From the NCBI RefSeq assembly GCF_042649045.1, contig NZ_JBHSEF010000011.1:282472-346471 (forward strand): 64,000 bases of DNA, read 5' to 3'. This document shows, piece by piece, positions 18,952 to 27,570 of the stretch. The notes below the pieces were generated by a model that was not told the DNA's origin, made no database searches, and worked only from the letters and a program-made list of their open reading frames with translations. This DNA is from Chryseomicrobium palamuruense (GTDB taxonomy: Bacteria > Bacillota > Bacilli > Bacillales_A > Planococcaceae). A program made the position numbers and the translations under genes. The first letter of the stretch is position 1; each line of letters opens with the position of its first letter.

Positions 18952-20127
18952 TTGAAAAAATCTAAATTTGCTTCATTGTTTGTAGCTTCCTCGCTGTTAT
19001 TAGCAACCCTGGCAGCATGTGGAGACACAGAAGGCGGATCTTCAGCTGATGGAGATACAATTAAAATTGGAGCGAACCTTGAGCTTTCGGGCCCAGTAGC
19101 TTCTTATGGTTCTTCTGAGCTTGAGGGAATCGAGCTAGCATTAGAAGAAATCAATGCGGATGGCGGAATTGACGGCAAACAAGTCGAACTAGTCAAAGTA
19201 GACAACAAATCCGACGCAGCTGAAGCTACAAATGCTGCGATTAAATTAACGGATCAAGATGGCGTTTTAGCGATTATTGGTGCCGCTACTTCAGGAAATA
19301 CAGTTGCACAAGTGCAAGTAGCTGCTGATACACAAACACCACTTATCACACCTTCAGGAACTAGCCCAACTGTCACAGTGGCTGAAAATGGTTCTGTTAA
19401 TGAATATGCATTCCGTACATCATTCATCGATCCTTTCCAAGGTACAGTGGCGGCGAACTTTGCTGCAAATGAACTTGGCGTAAAAACAGCTGCAGTATAT
19501 GCTGATAACGCGTCTGATTATGCTAAAGGTTTAGCTGCATCCTTCATTGAAGATTTTGAAGCAGCAGGCGGAACAATTGTCGCTCAAGAATCTTATGTAG
19601 CAAAAGATACAGATTTCCGTTCTACACTGACTCGTATTAATTCAGCGAATCCTGAGTTCGTATTTATACCTGGATACTACGAAGAAGTTGGCTTGATCGT
19701 CAAACAAGCTCGTGAACTAGGAATCGATGTGCCTTTAATGGGGGCAGATGGTTGGGATTCTCCAACAATCGTTGATCTTGCTGGTGCAGATGCTCTAAAT
19801 AACACATACATCATTAACCACTATTCTGCTGAAGACCCAGAAGGGAAAGCAAAAGAATTTGCGGATAAATTTGAAGAGAAGTACGGTAAGCTTCCAAACT
19901 CATTCAATGCTCTTGGATATGACACTGTGTATCTATTAAAAGATGCTATTGAACGTGCAGGAGAACTTGATGGAGAAGCAATCAAAGATGCTCTTGCTTC
20001 AACAGACGGACTTGAGTTAGTTACAGGTGCGTACACTGTAGACGAAAACCACCACCCAGTTAAATCAGCTACGATTCTAGAATTCGTTGATGGAGTTCAA
20101 GTCTTTAATACGAAAGTGAACCCTTAA
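18952..20127 (+). CDS. livJ: Branched-chain amino acid type ABC transporter, substrate-binding lipoprotein
   Basis: Extracytoplasmic Leu/Ile/Val-type (or related amide/amino acid) binding protein of 391 residues, anchored by a lipid at Cys23 (LATLAACG). The mature protein has the two-lobed periplasmic-binding fold: KIGANLELSGPVASYGSSELEGIELAL at its start, then GAATSGNTVAQVQVAADTQTPLITPSGTSPTV and YADNASDYAKG. The TTG at 18952 is preferred over an ATG at 18937 since the GGGGG SD then lies 8-10 nt upstream. It is first in livJHMGF and separated from the permeases by a terminator, which would give excess binding protein. Ligand specificity is assigned at family level only. Confidence 0.9.
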   Translation: MKKSKFASLFVASSLLLATLAACGDTEGGSSADGDTIKIGANLELSGPVASYGSSELEGIELALEEINADGGIDGKQVELVKVDNKSDAAEATNAAIKLTDQDGVLAIIGAATSGNTVAQVQVAADTQTPLITPSGTSPTVTVAENGSVNEYAFRTSFIDPFQGTVAANFAANELGVKTAAVYADNASDYAKGLAASFIEDFEAAGGTIVAQESYVAKDTDFRSTLTRINSANPEFVFIPGYYEEVGLIVKQARELGIDVPLMGADGWDSPTIVDLAGADALNNTYIINHYSAEDPEGKAKEFADKFEEKYGKLPNSFNALGYDTVYLLKDAIERAGELDGEAIKDALASTDGLELVTGAYTVDENHHPVKSATILEFVDGVQVFNTKVNP

Positions 20128-20140
20128 GGGGGGCGTTATT

Positions 20141-20169
20141 AGGGGGGAGAACGATTCCCCCCTTTTTCT
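20141..20169 (+). terminator. Intra-operon terminator between livJ and livH
   Basis: AGGGGGGA pairs with TCCCCCCT around an 8-nt loop (20141-20163), followed by TTTTCTTTT. Partial readthrough would set binding protein above permease levels. Confidence 0.8.
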
Positions 20170-20201
20170 TTTGTCTGCACGATTGAAAGGAGTGAGGAAA
20201 A

Positions 20202-21077
20202 ATGGAAATCATTCAGCAGTTGATTAACGGTATCTCTTTAGGGAGTATCTATGCATTGATTGCACTTGGCTACACGATGGTGTATGGAATTATCAAATTA
20301 ATTAACTTTGCACATGGAGATGTGTTCATGCTCGGCGCTTTCTTTGGTTTCTATGCGATAACGATTTTCAATATGAACTTCTTTTTAGCGCTTATTGTTT
20401 CCATGGCAGCTACTGCGCTACTTGGTGTTTTGATTGAACGTATCGCCTATAAGCGACTACGAAATGCTACGCGTATTGCCGCACTTATCACAGCCATTGG
20501 GGTTTCTCTACTTATTGAATATGGATTTATTTACATACGTGGGGCACAACCTGAAGCCTATCCAGATGTGTTTGGTCGTCAGTCCATTTCATTTTTAGGG
20601 GCGACAATCGACATGAAGGCAATTTTAATCCTATCGGTTTCTGTCGTCTTGATGCTACTTCTTCAATTTATTGTGCACAAAACAAAAACTGGAAAAGCGA
20701 TGCGCGCTGTATCTCATGACGCAGAAGCCGCAAAGCTCATGGGAATCAATGTAGATAATACAATTTCCGCTACGTTTGCCATTGGTTCTGCACTTGCTGG
20801 AGCAGCAGGTGTAGTCTTTGGACTTTACTACACAAAAATCGATCCACTCATGGGAGTTATCCCAGGACTAAAAGCATTCGTTGCTGCCGTACTTGGGGGG
20901 ATTGGGATCATTCCAGGAGCGATGGTCGGCGGACTAATTCTTGGAGTTGTTGAGACATTTGTTTCTGCAGTTGGTTTCTCTCTATGGCGAGATGCCGCAG
21001 CTTTCGTTATTTTAATTCTTATTTTGATTTTCCGTCCGTCTGGTATTTTCGGAAAAAATACACGAGAGAAAGTGTAG
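20202..21077 (+). CDS. livH: Branched-chain amino acid ABC transporter permease LivH
   Basis: A 291-residue membrane permease with about 8 hydrophobic segments. The N-terminal GISLGSIYALIALGYTMVYGIIKLINFAHGD region (about 10-40) is the hallmark of LivH proteins, and the AVSHDAEAAKLMGI loop (about 169-182) is the coupling helix contacting the ATPases. It pairs with LivM to form the channel. SD AAAGGAGTGAGG lies before the ATG. Its stop is directly followed by livM. Confidence 0.94.
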   Translation: MEIIQQLINGISLGSIYALIALGYTMVYGIIKLINFAHGDVFMLGAFFGFYAITIFNMNFFLALIVSMAATALLGVLIERIAYKRLRNATRIAALITAIGVSLLIEYGFIYIRGAQPEAYPDVFGRQSISFLGATIDMKAILILSVSVVLMLLLQFIVHKTKTGKAMRAVSHDAEAAKLMGINVDNTISATFAIGSALAGAAGVVFGLYYTKIDPLMGVIPGLKAFVAAVLGGIGIIPGAMVGGLILGVVETFVSAVGFSLWRDAAAFVILILILIFRPSGIFGKNTREKV

Positions 21078-21086
21078 GTGGGCCAA

Positions 21087-22049
21087 ATGAAAAAACATTC
21101 ACGCGCATTTTGGCCACTGTTAATAGGAGCTCTTGTGTTTTACGCGATTGTACAAGGACTCATCATGGCTGGCGCACTAAATACGTATTATTCCAACACG
21201 CTCATTTTTATTGCTATTAATATTATCCTAGCTGTTAGTTTGCACTTGGTCATTGGAATCACGGGACAGTTTTCTATTGGTCACGCTGGTTTCATGGCAG
21301 TAGGAGCTTACTTGTCTGCTATTATCACCATGAAATTCGAGTTACCGTTTATTTTGGCTATCGTCGTGGGGGGTCTCGTTGCAGCATTAGCCGGACTGAT
21401 TGTCGGGATTCCAAGTTTACGTTTAAAAGGAGACTATTTGGCGATTGCAACACTCGGGTTTGCTGAAATCATCCGAATCATCTTCTTAAATATTGACTAC
21501 GTAGGTGGCGCAGCGGGGATGCAAGTATCGAAGATGACAAACTGGTCATACACATACTTCTTTATGCTCATCACTATACTCGTCATTGTGAACTTCACAC
21601 GGTCTCGTCATGGGATTGCCGCTCTATCTGTTCGTGAAGATGAGATCGCCTCGGATGCGATGGGGATCAATACCACGTACTATAAAGTCGCTGCCTTTGT
21701 CATCGGTTCATTTTTTGCTGGAGTAGCAGGTGCATTGTTTGCCCATAACTTCTACATTATTCAGCCAGGTCAATTTGGTTTCTTAAAATCTGTTGATATC
21801 TTAATTCTAGTGGTATTAGGCGGTCTCGGAAGTATATCCGGAGCGATTATCTCTGCCATTTTCTTGACGCTTGTCTCTACTTACTTGCAAGAATTCCCTG
21901 AGACGCGGATGATAATTTATAGCTTGGTATTAATCATTGTGATGCTCTATCGTCCACAAGGATTGATGGGTACAAAAGAGATTACCGATTACTTTAGAGG
22001 ATGGACATCCAAAGGAGGTAAGGCAAATGGAAAAGACACCCATACTTGA
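21087..22049 (+). CDS. livM: Branched-chain amino acid ABC transporter permease LivM
   Basis: Second permease subunit, 320 residues, with about 8-10 hydrophobic segments. It carries the LivM motif GITGQFSIGHAGFMAVGAYLSA (about 57-78) and the coupling-loop SVREDEIASDAMGINTTYYK (about 181-200). The ATG at 21087, behind TAGGTGG, is preferred over a GTG at 21078. The end overlaps livG by 23 nt, typical of the tightly packed liv operons. Confidence 0.93.
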   Translation: MKKHSRAFWPLLIGALVFYAIVQGLIMAGALNTYYSNTLIFIAINIILAVSLHLVIGITGQFSIGHAGFMAVGAYLSAIITMKFELPFILAIVVGGLVAALAGLIVGIPSLRLKGDYLAIATLGFAEIIRIIFLNIDYVGGAAGMQVSKMTNWSYTYFFMLITILVIVNFTRSRHGIAALSVREDEIASDAMGINTTYYKVAAFVIGSFFAGVAGALFAHNFYIIQPGQFGFLKSVDILILVVLGGLGSISGAIISAIFLTLVSTYLQEFPETRMIIYSLVLIIVMLYRPQGLMGTKEITDYFRGWTSKGGKANGKDTHT

Positions 22050-22806
22050 GGTTAAACAAGCCGGTATCCAATTTGGTGGGTTAAAAGCCGTTCAAAATCT
22101 TAACCTCGCCTTGTATCCTGGGGAACTGGTAGGACTGATTGGTCCGAACGGGGCTGGAAAAACAACAAGCTTTAATCTGTTGACAGGCGTCTATGTGCCG
22201 ACAGAAGGAGATGTCATCTTCCAAGGGAAACGAATCAATGGCCTTGCTCCTTACAAGGTCACCCAATCAGGCATGAGTCGGACATTCCAAAATATCCGCC
22301 TGTTCCGCGACATGACGGTATTAGATAATGTAAAAGTAGCGTATCACGCGCTAGCCAAGCATACGATGCTTGCATCTATTTTGCGCTTACCATCGCATTT
22401 TGCTGGAGAGCGAAAAATGGAGGAAGCTGCGATCGAGTTTTTGAAGATCTTTCGTCTAGACAAATACAAAGATGAACTTGCGAAGAATTTGCCATATGGT
22501 CAGCAACGCCGATTGGAGATTGCACGTGCGCTTGCCGCCAATCCAAAGTTACTACTCCTAGATGAGCCAGCAGCTGGTATGAATCCGCAAGAGACACATG
22601 ACTTAATGGAACTTATTGCATTCATTCGCGATAAATTCAATTTAACGATATTATTGATCGAGCATGACATGAATCTAGTCATGGGCGTGTGTGAGCGGAT
22701 TTATGTGCTTGATCATGGTCAGTTGTTGGCAGAGGGACCTCCGGAAGTGATTCGGAACGACCCGAAAGTAATCGAGGCTTACCTCGGCGAGGAGGTAACA
22801 GAATGA
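22027..22806 (+). CDS. livG: Branched-chain amino acid ABC transporter ATPase LivG
   Basis: ATP-binding subunit, 259 residues. Walker A is GPNGAGKTT (about 39-47), the Q loop region includes MSRTFQNIRLF, and Walker B is LLLLDEPAAGMN (about 176-187). The signature here is LPYGQQRRLEIARAL (about 155-169), the LivG form of LSGGQ. The switch His is in IEHDMNLVM, and the C-terminal LivG extension ending EAYLGEE is present. A strong SD (AAAGGAGG) lies inside the livM 3' end. Confidence 0.95.
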   Translation: MEKTPILEVKQAGIQFGGLKAVQNLNLALYPGELVGLIGPNGAGKTTSFNLLTGVYVPTEGDVIFQGKRINGLAPYKVTQSGMSRTFQNIRLFRDMTVLDNVKVAYHALAKHTMLASILRLPSHFAGERKMEEAAIEFLKIFRLDKYKDELAKNLPYGQQRRLEIARALAANPKLLLLDEPAAGMNPQETHDLMELIAFIRDKFNLTILLIEHDMNLVMGVCERIYVLDHGQLLAEGPPEVIRNDPKVIEAYLGEEVTE

Positions 22807-23516
22807 CGATGTTGTCGGTAGATGCAATTGATGTGTATTACGGTAATATCCAGGCATTGAGAGGGGTCTCATTAACAGTAGAAGAAGGAGAGATCGTGAC
22901 CCTTATTGGAGCGAACGGTGCAGGAAAGAGCACATTGTTAAAGACTCTTTCAGGGCTTCTCAAACCGAAGACAGGAAAAATAGAATTTCTCGGCCAATCG
23001 ATTGCGGGCAAACCTGCACAGGGCATCGTGAAATCGGGAATCTCTCACGTTCCTGAAGGGCGTCGCGTATTTGCGAACTTAACGGTGGAGGAAAACTTGG
23101 AACTCGGAGCTTTCTTACGCAAAGATAAAAAAGGAATTGAAACAGACTTGAAGAAGGTATACGATACTTTTCCACGTCTGTTGGAACGTAGAAAACAAAT
23201 GTCTGGAACGCTTTCAGGTGGAGAGCAACAGATGCTTGCAATGGGTCGCGCCATCATGGCAAAACCTAAACTACTGCTTTTAGACGAACCTTCGATGGGC
23301 CTTGCTCCACTCATGGTCAAAACGATTTTTAAAGTGGTCAAAGAGATTAATGCAGAAGGTACCACCATTTTGCTAGTTGAGCAAAATGCGCACATGGCAC
23401 TTTCTGTGGCCAATCGGGGGTACGTAATTGAGACAGGCAAAGTGGTCCTTTCTGGACCTGCCGATGAATTTCATGCGTCTGATGAAATTCGAAAAGCGTA
23501 CCTTGGCGGACATTAA
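22803..23516 (+). CDS. livF: Branched-chain amino acid ABC transporter ATPase LivF
   Basis: Second ATPase, 237 residues. Walker A is GANGAGKST (about 38-46), the signature LSGGEQQMLAMGRAI (about 139-153), and Walker B LLLLDEPSMGLAP (about 158-170). The switch His is replaced by Asn in VEQNAHMAL, which is typical of LivF. It overlaps livG by 4 nt and is the last gene of the operon, followed by a bidirectional terminator. Confidence 0.95.
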   Translation: MTMLSVDAIDVYYGNIQALRGVSLTVEEGEIVTLIGANGAGKSTLLKTLSGLLKPKTGKIEFLGQSIAGKPAQGIVKSGISHVPEGRRVFANLTVEENLELGAFLRKDKKGIETDLKKVYDTFPRLLERRKQMSGTLSGGEQQMLAMGRAIMAKPKLLLLDEPSMGLAPLMVKTIFKVVKEINAEGTTILLVEQNAHMALSVANRGYVIETGKVVLSGPADEFHASDEIRKAYLGGH

Positions 23517-23551
23517 AAAACAGCTGCTCACATTGTGGGCGGCTGTTTTTT
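23515..23551. terminator. Bidirectional terminator livF / membrane protein
   Basis: A-rich left arm AAAACAGCTGCTCACA pairs with TGTGGGCGGCTGTTTT, with U tails on both strands. Confidence 0.85.
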
Positions 23552-23908
23552 CTTTAGGAAGTATTGGATGCCTTCCACGATGACTGCTAACACAAGACCA
23601 AAAGCTGTGAACATGAATAGCGAGAGTAAACCAGCTAAATCTTGAAATCCTCCATCACCAAATAGAAAGTTTCGGTACATCTCTACAAAGCCAATGAATA
23701 GCCCTGCTAAAAATAAATAGAGACCAATCTTGAGGTCCAGATACGCAAGTGCACCGGCAAACATTCCTGCAGCAAGTCCGTAAGCTACCATGGTAACTGC
23801 ATTTCCTACAGTCAGCTCTTGATCAAGGATGACTCCTGTTCCGAGAAGCAGCAAAAAGAGAGTGATTGATAAGACAATCACGCCAAGCATTTTATAATTC
23901 TCTTTCAT
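23528..23908 (-). CDS. Small four-helix membrane protein of unknown function
   Basis: A 126-residue protein with about four hydrophobic segments: 7-27, 37-58, 63-78 and 92-115. Positive residues at the C-terminus (FLKKKQPPTM) suggest a cytoplasmic tail. I do not recognise the family. It is monocistronic and convergent with livF, its 3' end overlapping the shared terminator; it is divergent from osmC. Confidence 0.75.
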   Translation of the reverse strand: MKENYKMLGVIVLSITLFLLLLGTGVILDQELTVGNAVTMVAYGLAAGMFAGALAYLDLKIGLYLFLAGLFIGFVEMYRNFLFGDGGFQDLAGLLSLFMFTAFGLVLAVIVEGIQYFLKKKQPPTM

Positions 23909-23967
23909 TTCATTTCCCCACTTTCTGATTTAAAGTATACTAGTAACAAAGAAAGGATGTAAACGTT

Positions 23968-24411
23968 ATGCGACATACTTTTCATCAGCAGCTATCATGG
24001 GGAAGTACAAGAAATGAAATTGGTGAAGTTATAATCGGTCAAACACCCATTCCATTTTCCATTCCACAGGATTTGCAAGGCCCTGGCGTCGGCACGAACC
24101 CTGACGAACTTCTACTCAGTTCAGCTGCTGGTTGTTATATAATGACACTTGGCGCCATGTTTGAAAGAAGCTCACTACATATCGAACAGATCACTATGCA
24201 CTCTGAACTGGACATTTCCGTGACAAACGGAGAATTTAAAGTAGAAGAGATACGCCATCATCCTACACTCAGTGGATTTGATCCCTCCAAACGAAAAATG
24301 ATTGAACGAATTGTTCATAAAGCAGATGAGCGTTGCATGATCAGCAATGCGTTAAAAGCATCAGTAACGATAACTATCCATCCCGAGTATATTGAGGAGG
24401 TTCATTCATGA
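23968..24411 (+). CDS. OsmC/Ohr family peroxidase-like protein
   Basis: A 147-residue OsmC-fold protein. The two redox cysteines characteristic of thiol-dependent organic hydroperoxide reductases are present: one in SSAAGCYIMTL (about 57) and one in ADERCMISNAL (about 124). The N-terminal TFHQQLSWGSTRNEIGEVIIG strand region is typical of the SACOL1771-type OsmC subgroup. It overlaps the following amidohydrolase gene by 4 nt. Role is probably peroxide detoxification; substrate is not identifiable. Confidence 0.87.
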   Translation: MRHTFHQQLSWGSTRNEIGEVIIGQTPIPFSIPQDLQGPGVGTNPDELLLSSAAGCYIMTLGAMFERSSLHIEQITMHSELDISVTNGEFKVEEIRHHPTLSGFDPSKRKMIERIVHKADERCMISNALKASVTITIHPEYIEEVHS

Positions 24412-25937
24412 AAACGCTTTTTTCAAATGCACGTTTTGTGACGATGACGGCAGAAGGTCATGAAGTAGAAGCCGTAATAGTAGAAGACGGAAAAATCATC
24501 GAAACAGGTCGTTTTAATGATTTAAAAGAACTTGCTGACGAACAAGTGTCTCTTGAAGGAAAAGTAGTCTATCCAGGATTTATTGATAGTCATATGCACT
24601 TAATTGGACATGGCCAAAAAATCAGTTCGGTGGATTTATCTGGATTTACATCCATCCGTGAAATTTTGGAAGTGATACATCAAGCAGAGCCAGTATCCGG
24701 CTGGATTGTTTTAGAAGGATGGAATGACAATCAGTTAATGGAAGGACGTGCTATCACGCGACAAGATATCGATACTGTTTGTTCAGATTATCCCGTCGTT
24801 TTAAAAAGAATCTGTCGCCATGTGGTTGCCGTCAATTCGAAGGCTCTTGAACTGGCTGGTATTGGTGAAGACACACACGATGTGTCGGGAGGCGTCATCG
24901 GTCGAACGGATCATGGAGAACTGAACGGTCTTTTCTATGATGAAGCACAAGCGCTCATCATCGAGCATATTCCCGAGCTTTCACAAGATGATTTGGTCGA
25001 TATAATACATACAAGTATCAAAGATTTACACCGAATGGGGCTGACGGGTGCACATTCCGAGGACATGGCCTATTACGGACCATATACGAACCCATTGGGA
25101 GCATATCGCAAAGCCATTGATTCGAACTTCCGTGTTCATCTACTGCGCCATCATCACGTTTTTAAAGATATGGTGCATGAATCAGGGGGTGCTTTTATTT
25201 CATTAGGCAATATGAAGATTTTCATGGATGGATCCCTAGGGGGGCATACCGCATGGTTATCAAAGCCTTATACAGATGAACCGAGTCTATCAGGAGTTGC
25301 TGTTCACACAGAAGAGCAACTAATCGCACTGACGAAAGTCGCTCGGACTTATCAAACGGGTATCGCGGTTCACGTGATTGGCGATCAGGCAACAAAAGTC
25401 GTGCTTGATGTGATTGAAAAACATCCTCCACAAAACGGCGTCATTGACAGACTGATTCACGTCAATGTGTTGTCAAAAGAGCTAATTGATCGAATGAAAG
25501 AGCTTTCAATTATGGCGGATATACAGCCAATGTTCGTTCCATCGGATTTTCCTTGGGTGACAGATCGCTTAGGAAAAGATCGCTTAACCTATTCTTACGC
25601 TTGGAAAACGTTACTTGAAGAAGGAATTGTTCTTGCAGGAGGTTCAGACGCCCCCATTGAGAATGCTGATCCTCTACTGGGTATGAATGCAGCAATGAAC
25701 AATCCTTATGTACCTGATCAGGAATTAACTGCGTTTGAAACGATTTCTTTATATACAACGGGAGCGGCAGCTATCGCAAAAGAAGACCATCTGTACGGAA
25801 AGATTGCTTCAGGCTTTTGCGCAGACTTTACTGTTGTATCCGACGAAATCACGAAAGAATCCATTTCCCATTGTCAAATTGAAGCAACCATTGTGAATGG
25901 AAACGTGGTTTATCAAAAAGAAGAGGGACACGTCTAG
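24408..25937 (+). CDS. YtcJ-like amidohydrolase
   Basis: A 509-residue metal-dependent hydrolase of the amidohydrolase superfamily (COG1574 type). The metal-binding HxH is in DSHMHLIGHG (about 63-72), with a further His in AVHVIGDQA (about 323) and the catalytic Asp in LAGGSDAPIE (about 411). The N- and C-terminal strands form the composite beta sandwich, as in DAVTVYDG-type relatives. Substrates of YtcJ proteins are generally unknown; N-substituted amides or formamides are candidates. Translationally coupled to osmC and 14 nt before coaW. Confidence 0.88.
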   Translation: MKTLFSNARFVTMTAEGHEVEAVIVEDGKIIETGRFNDLKELADEQVSLEGKVVYPGFIDSHMHLIGHGQKISSVDLSGFTSIREILEVIHQAEPVSGWIVLEGWNDNQLMEGRAITRQDIDTVCSDYPVVLKRICRHVVAVNSKALELAGIGEDTHDVSGGVIGRTDHGELNGLFYDEAQALIIEHIPELSQDDLVDIIHTSIKDLHRMGLTGAHSEDMAYYGPYTNPLGAYRKAIDSNFRVHLLRHHHVFKDMVHESGGAFISLGNMKIFMDGSLGGHTAWLSKPYTDEPSLSGVAVHTEEQLIALTKVARTYQTGIAVHVIGDQATKVVLDVIEKHPPQNGVIDRLIHVNVLSKELIDRMKELSIMADIQPMFVPSDFPWVTDRLGKDRLTYSYAWKTLLEEGIVLAGGSDAPIENADPLLGMNAAMNNPYVPDQELTAFETISLYTTGAAAIAKEDHLYGKIASGFCADFTVVSDEITKESISHCQIEATIVNGNVVYQKEEGHV

Positions 25938-25951
25938 AAAGGAATTGTTAC

Positions 25952-26764
25952 ATGGGCTTTATAGGTATTGACGCAGGTGGGACACTTGTCAAACTTGCTT
26001 ACAAATCGGAAAGTAATCAAATTCATACAACGTATTTTTTATCTTCCCGATTTGATTTAGTAAAACAGTGGATTGAAAACAAGTTTGATCATCCGAAAAT
26101 CTGTATGACGGGTGGTCGAGCGAAGCAACTACAAAACTTTTTAGGCACAGAGAATTATCAATATGTTGTTGAGTTTGATGCGACAGTCCGAGGTGTACTT
26201 TACCAACTAGATAAAAATCATATCGATATTCAACAAGCCATCGTGACGAATATTGGAACGGGGACGTCAATTCATCACCTATTCGAAACTCAGCATACCC
26301 GCCTTGGAGGAACAGGAATCGGAGGCGGGACCCTCATGGGTCTAAGTAAAAAGATGGCGGGAACAATGGTGTTTGGTGAAATTGTTGAACGTTCATCAAT
26401 GGGTTCGCGGAAACACATCGATGTACTCGTAGAAGATATTTATCAGGAAAATCAACTACCCATCAAGGGTTCATTAACGGCAAGCAATTTTGGTGCACTT
26501 CTTCACTCAGAAGAGGAAGTAAATTCAGATAACGATTATTTAGCAGGTATCCAAGGGATGATCGGAGAAGTCATCTCATCGTTGTCCATTCAGGCTGCGG
26601 ATACAAAAAATGTGGAGGATATTATTTACATTGGCACTACTCTGGAAAACAACGAAATGCTTCAAAATGTAATTGCATCTTATACGACTTTAAAGAACAA
26701 ACGAGCCGTGTTTTTACCGGAACATGGGTATAGTGGAGCAATTGGTGCATTATTAACAATTTAA
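25952..26764 (+). CDS. coaW: Type II pantothenate kinase
   Basis: Phosphorylates pantothenate in the first step of coenzyme A synthesis. The 270 residues begin with the ASKHA phosphate loop MGFIGIDAGGTLVKLAY. A second loop NIGTGTSIH follows (about 105), then GGTGIGGGTLMGLS (about 121-134) and a catalytic Glu in FGEIVERSSMG (about 143). Type II enzymes in bacteria are found mainly in Staphylococcus and some Bacillales and are insensitive to CoA feedback. It is the third gene of the osmC/amidohydrolase/coaW cluster; SD AAAGGAA. Confidence 0.92.
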   Translation: MGFIGIDAGGTLVKLAYKSESNQIHTTYFLSSRFDLVKQWIENKFDHPKICMTGGRAKQLQNFLGTENYQYVVEFDATVRGVLYQLDKNHIDIQQAIVTNIGTGTSIHHLFETQHTRLGGTGIGGGTLMGLSKKMAGTMVFGEIVERSSMGSRKHIDVLVEDIYQENQLPIKGSLTASNFGALLHSEEEVNSDNDYLAGIQGMIGEVISSLSIQAADTKNVEDIIYIGTTLENNEMLQNVIASYTTLKNKRAVFLPEHGYSGAIGALLTI

Positions 26765-26773
26765 TCATTCCAT

Positions 26774-26802
26774 TTGCAATCTCTCCCAAGACATGGTATA
26801 TT
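26774..26802 (+). promoter_or_regulatory. Promoter of the first cold-shock gene
   Basis: TTGCAA (26774-26779), 17-bp spacer, TATATT (26797-26802). The predicted transcript has a leader of about 107 nt before the ATG at 26916, long as in other cold-shock mRNAs. Confidence 0.65.
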
Positions 26803-26915
26803 GTAATAGAATTATTTTTGTTCGGAGCGTTAGTAGGTGGCAACACTTTTACTTAACAGTGTTGAGCAAGGATAGTAACAAAAGTGTACACACAGTACAT
26901 GAGGAGGATACACAC

Positions 26916-27116
26916 ATGGAACAAGGTAAAGTAAAATGGTTTAACTCAGAAAAAGGATTCGGATTTATCGAGCGCGAAGGCGGAGACGACGTATTCGTTC
27001 ACTTCTCAGCTATCCAAGGCGACGGTTTCAAAACTCTTGACGAAGGTCAAGACGTAACTTTCGAAATCGAGCAAGGTCAACGTGGTTTACAAGCTACAAA
27101 TGTAAACAAAGCTTAA
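26916..27116 (+). CDS. Cold-shock protein (CspA/CspB family)
   Basis: A 66-residue single cold-shock domain that binds single-stranded RNA and DNA. RNP1 is KGFGFIE (13-19) and RNP2 is VFVHFSAI (26-33). The ATG at 26916 follows GAGGAGGA by 7 nt; longer in-frame extensions are the untranslated leader. The leader has a hairpin CAACACT/AGTGTTG (26841-26847 with 26858-26864), which competes with ACACTTTT (26843-26850) pairing to AAAAGTGT (26880-26887). Probably acts as RNA chaperone and transcription antiterminator, at low temperature or constitutively. Confidence 0.96.
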   Translation: MEQGKVKWFNSEKGFGFIEREGGDDVFVHFSAIQGDGFKTLDEGQDVTFEIEQGQRGLQATNVNKA

Positions 27117-27127
27117 TTTAACCTTTC

Positions 27128-27156
27128 AAAAAGACTCCTTCGGGGGTCTTTTTTTT
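27128..27156 (+). terminator. Terminator of the first csp gene
   Basis: AAGACTCC-TTCG-GGGGTCTT with a run of Ts. Confidence 0.9.
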
Positions 27157-27316
27157 ACTTCTAGATGTGGAGCAGGCTCGCTCTGAAATTCTGTCAAATG
27201 ACAGCGTGGACAGGGAGGCGCTCTTTACCTCAATGGATGCGAATGATTTTTGAGTGTGTTTCTAGGCTACGCAACTCGAGTACACATAAGATGTGAAGAA
27301 CGCTTGGTCAAAAACA

Positions 27317-27466
27317 GTTGCGGTCCATTCGAGCCGCTTACCCGGTCCATTTAAGTAGACTACCCGGTCCATTGCGTAACAATTGAACAGAGTATATTGT
27401 TATAAGGCCCATTTAAGCTACCTACCCGGTCCATTTCAACCATCTACCCGGTCCATTCTAATGCCC
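27317..27466. repeat. 22-bp tandem repeat array, six units
   Basis: Six units of 22 bp share a 13-bp core TACCCGGTCCATT followed by 9 variable bases. Units start at 27317 (core GTTGCGGTCCATT), 27339, 27361, 27401 (degenerate TATAAGGCCCATT), 27423 and 27445. The phase is exact within each group of three, with 18 extra bases (27383-27400) between groups. It lies in the only gene-free stretch over 300 bp in the window (27117-27570). In that stretch, 27157-27316 and 27467-27570 show nothing I can support. The 22-bp period is not a codon multiple, and no ORF covers the array. Function unknown; possibly a protein-binding cluster or an unstable minisatellite. Confidence 0.8.
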
Positions 27467-27570
27467 GATGTTCAAATTGTCTAGATTCTCTTCCTAAAAC
27501 ACTCAAATACCCAATCCCTTCCTAGCAAGACCTTCCACCATCCTGCTCCAGTAACCCCGAGAAATCTAAA

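Noticed and set aside
23045..23440. A 131-residue reverse-strand open frame inside livF
   Set aside because: It is fully antisense to a well-conserved ATPase with no SD or family resemblance; a shadow frame.
27157..27316. Possible gene or ncRNA between the csp terminator and the repeat array
   Set aside because: No open frame with an SD, no hairpin with U run and no recognisable motif was seen.
27317..27466. CRISPR array
   Set aside because: Repeat core is 13 bp with only 9-bp variable segments, and there are no cas genes.
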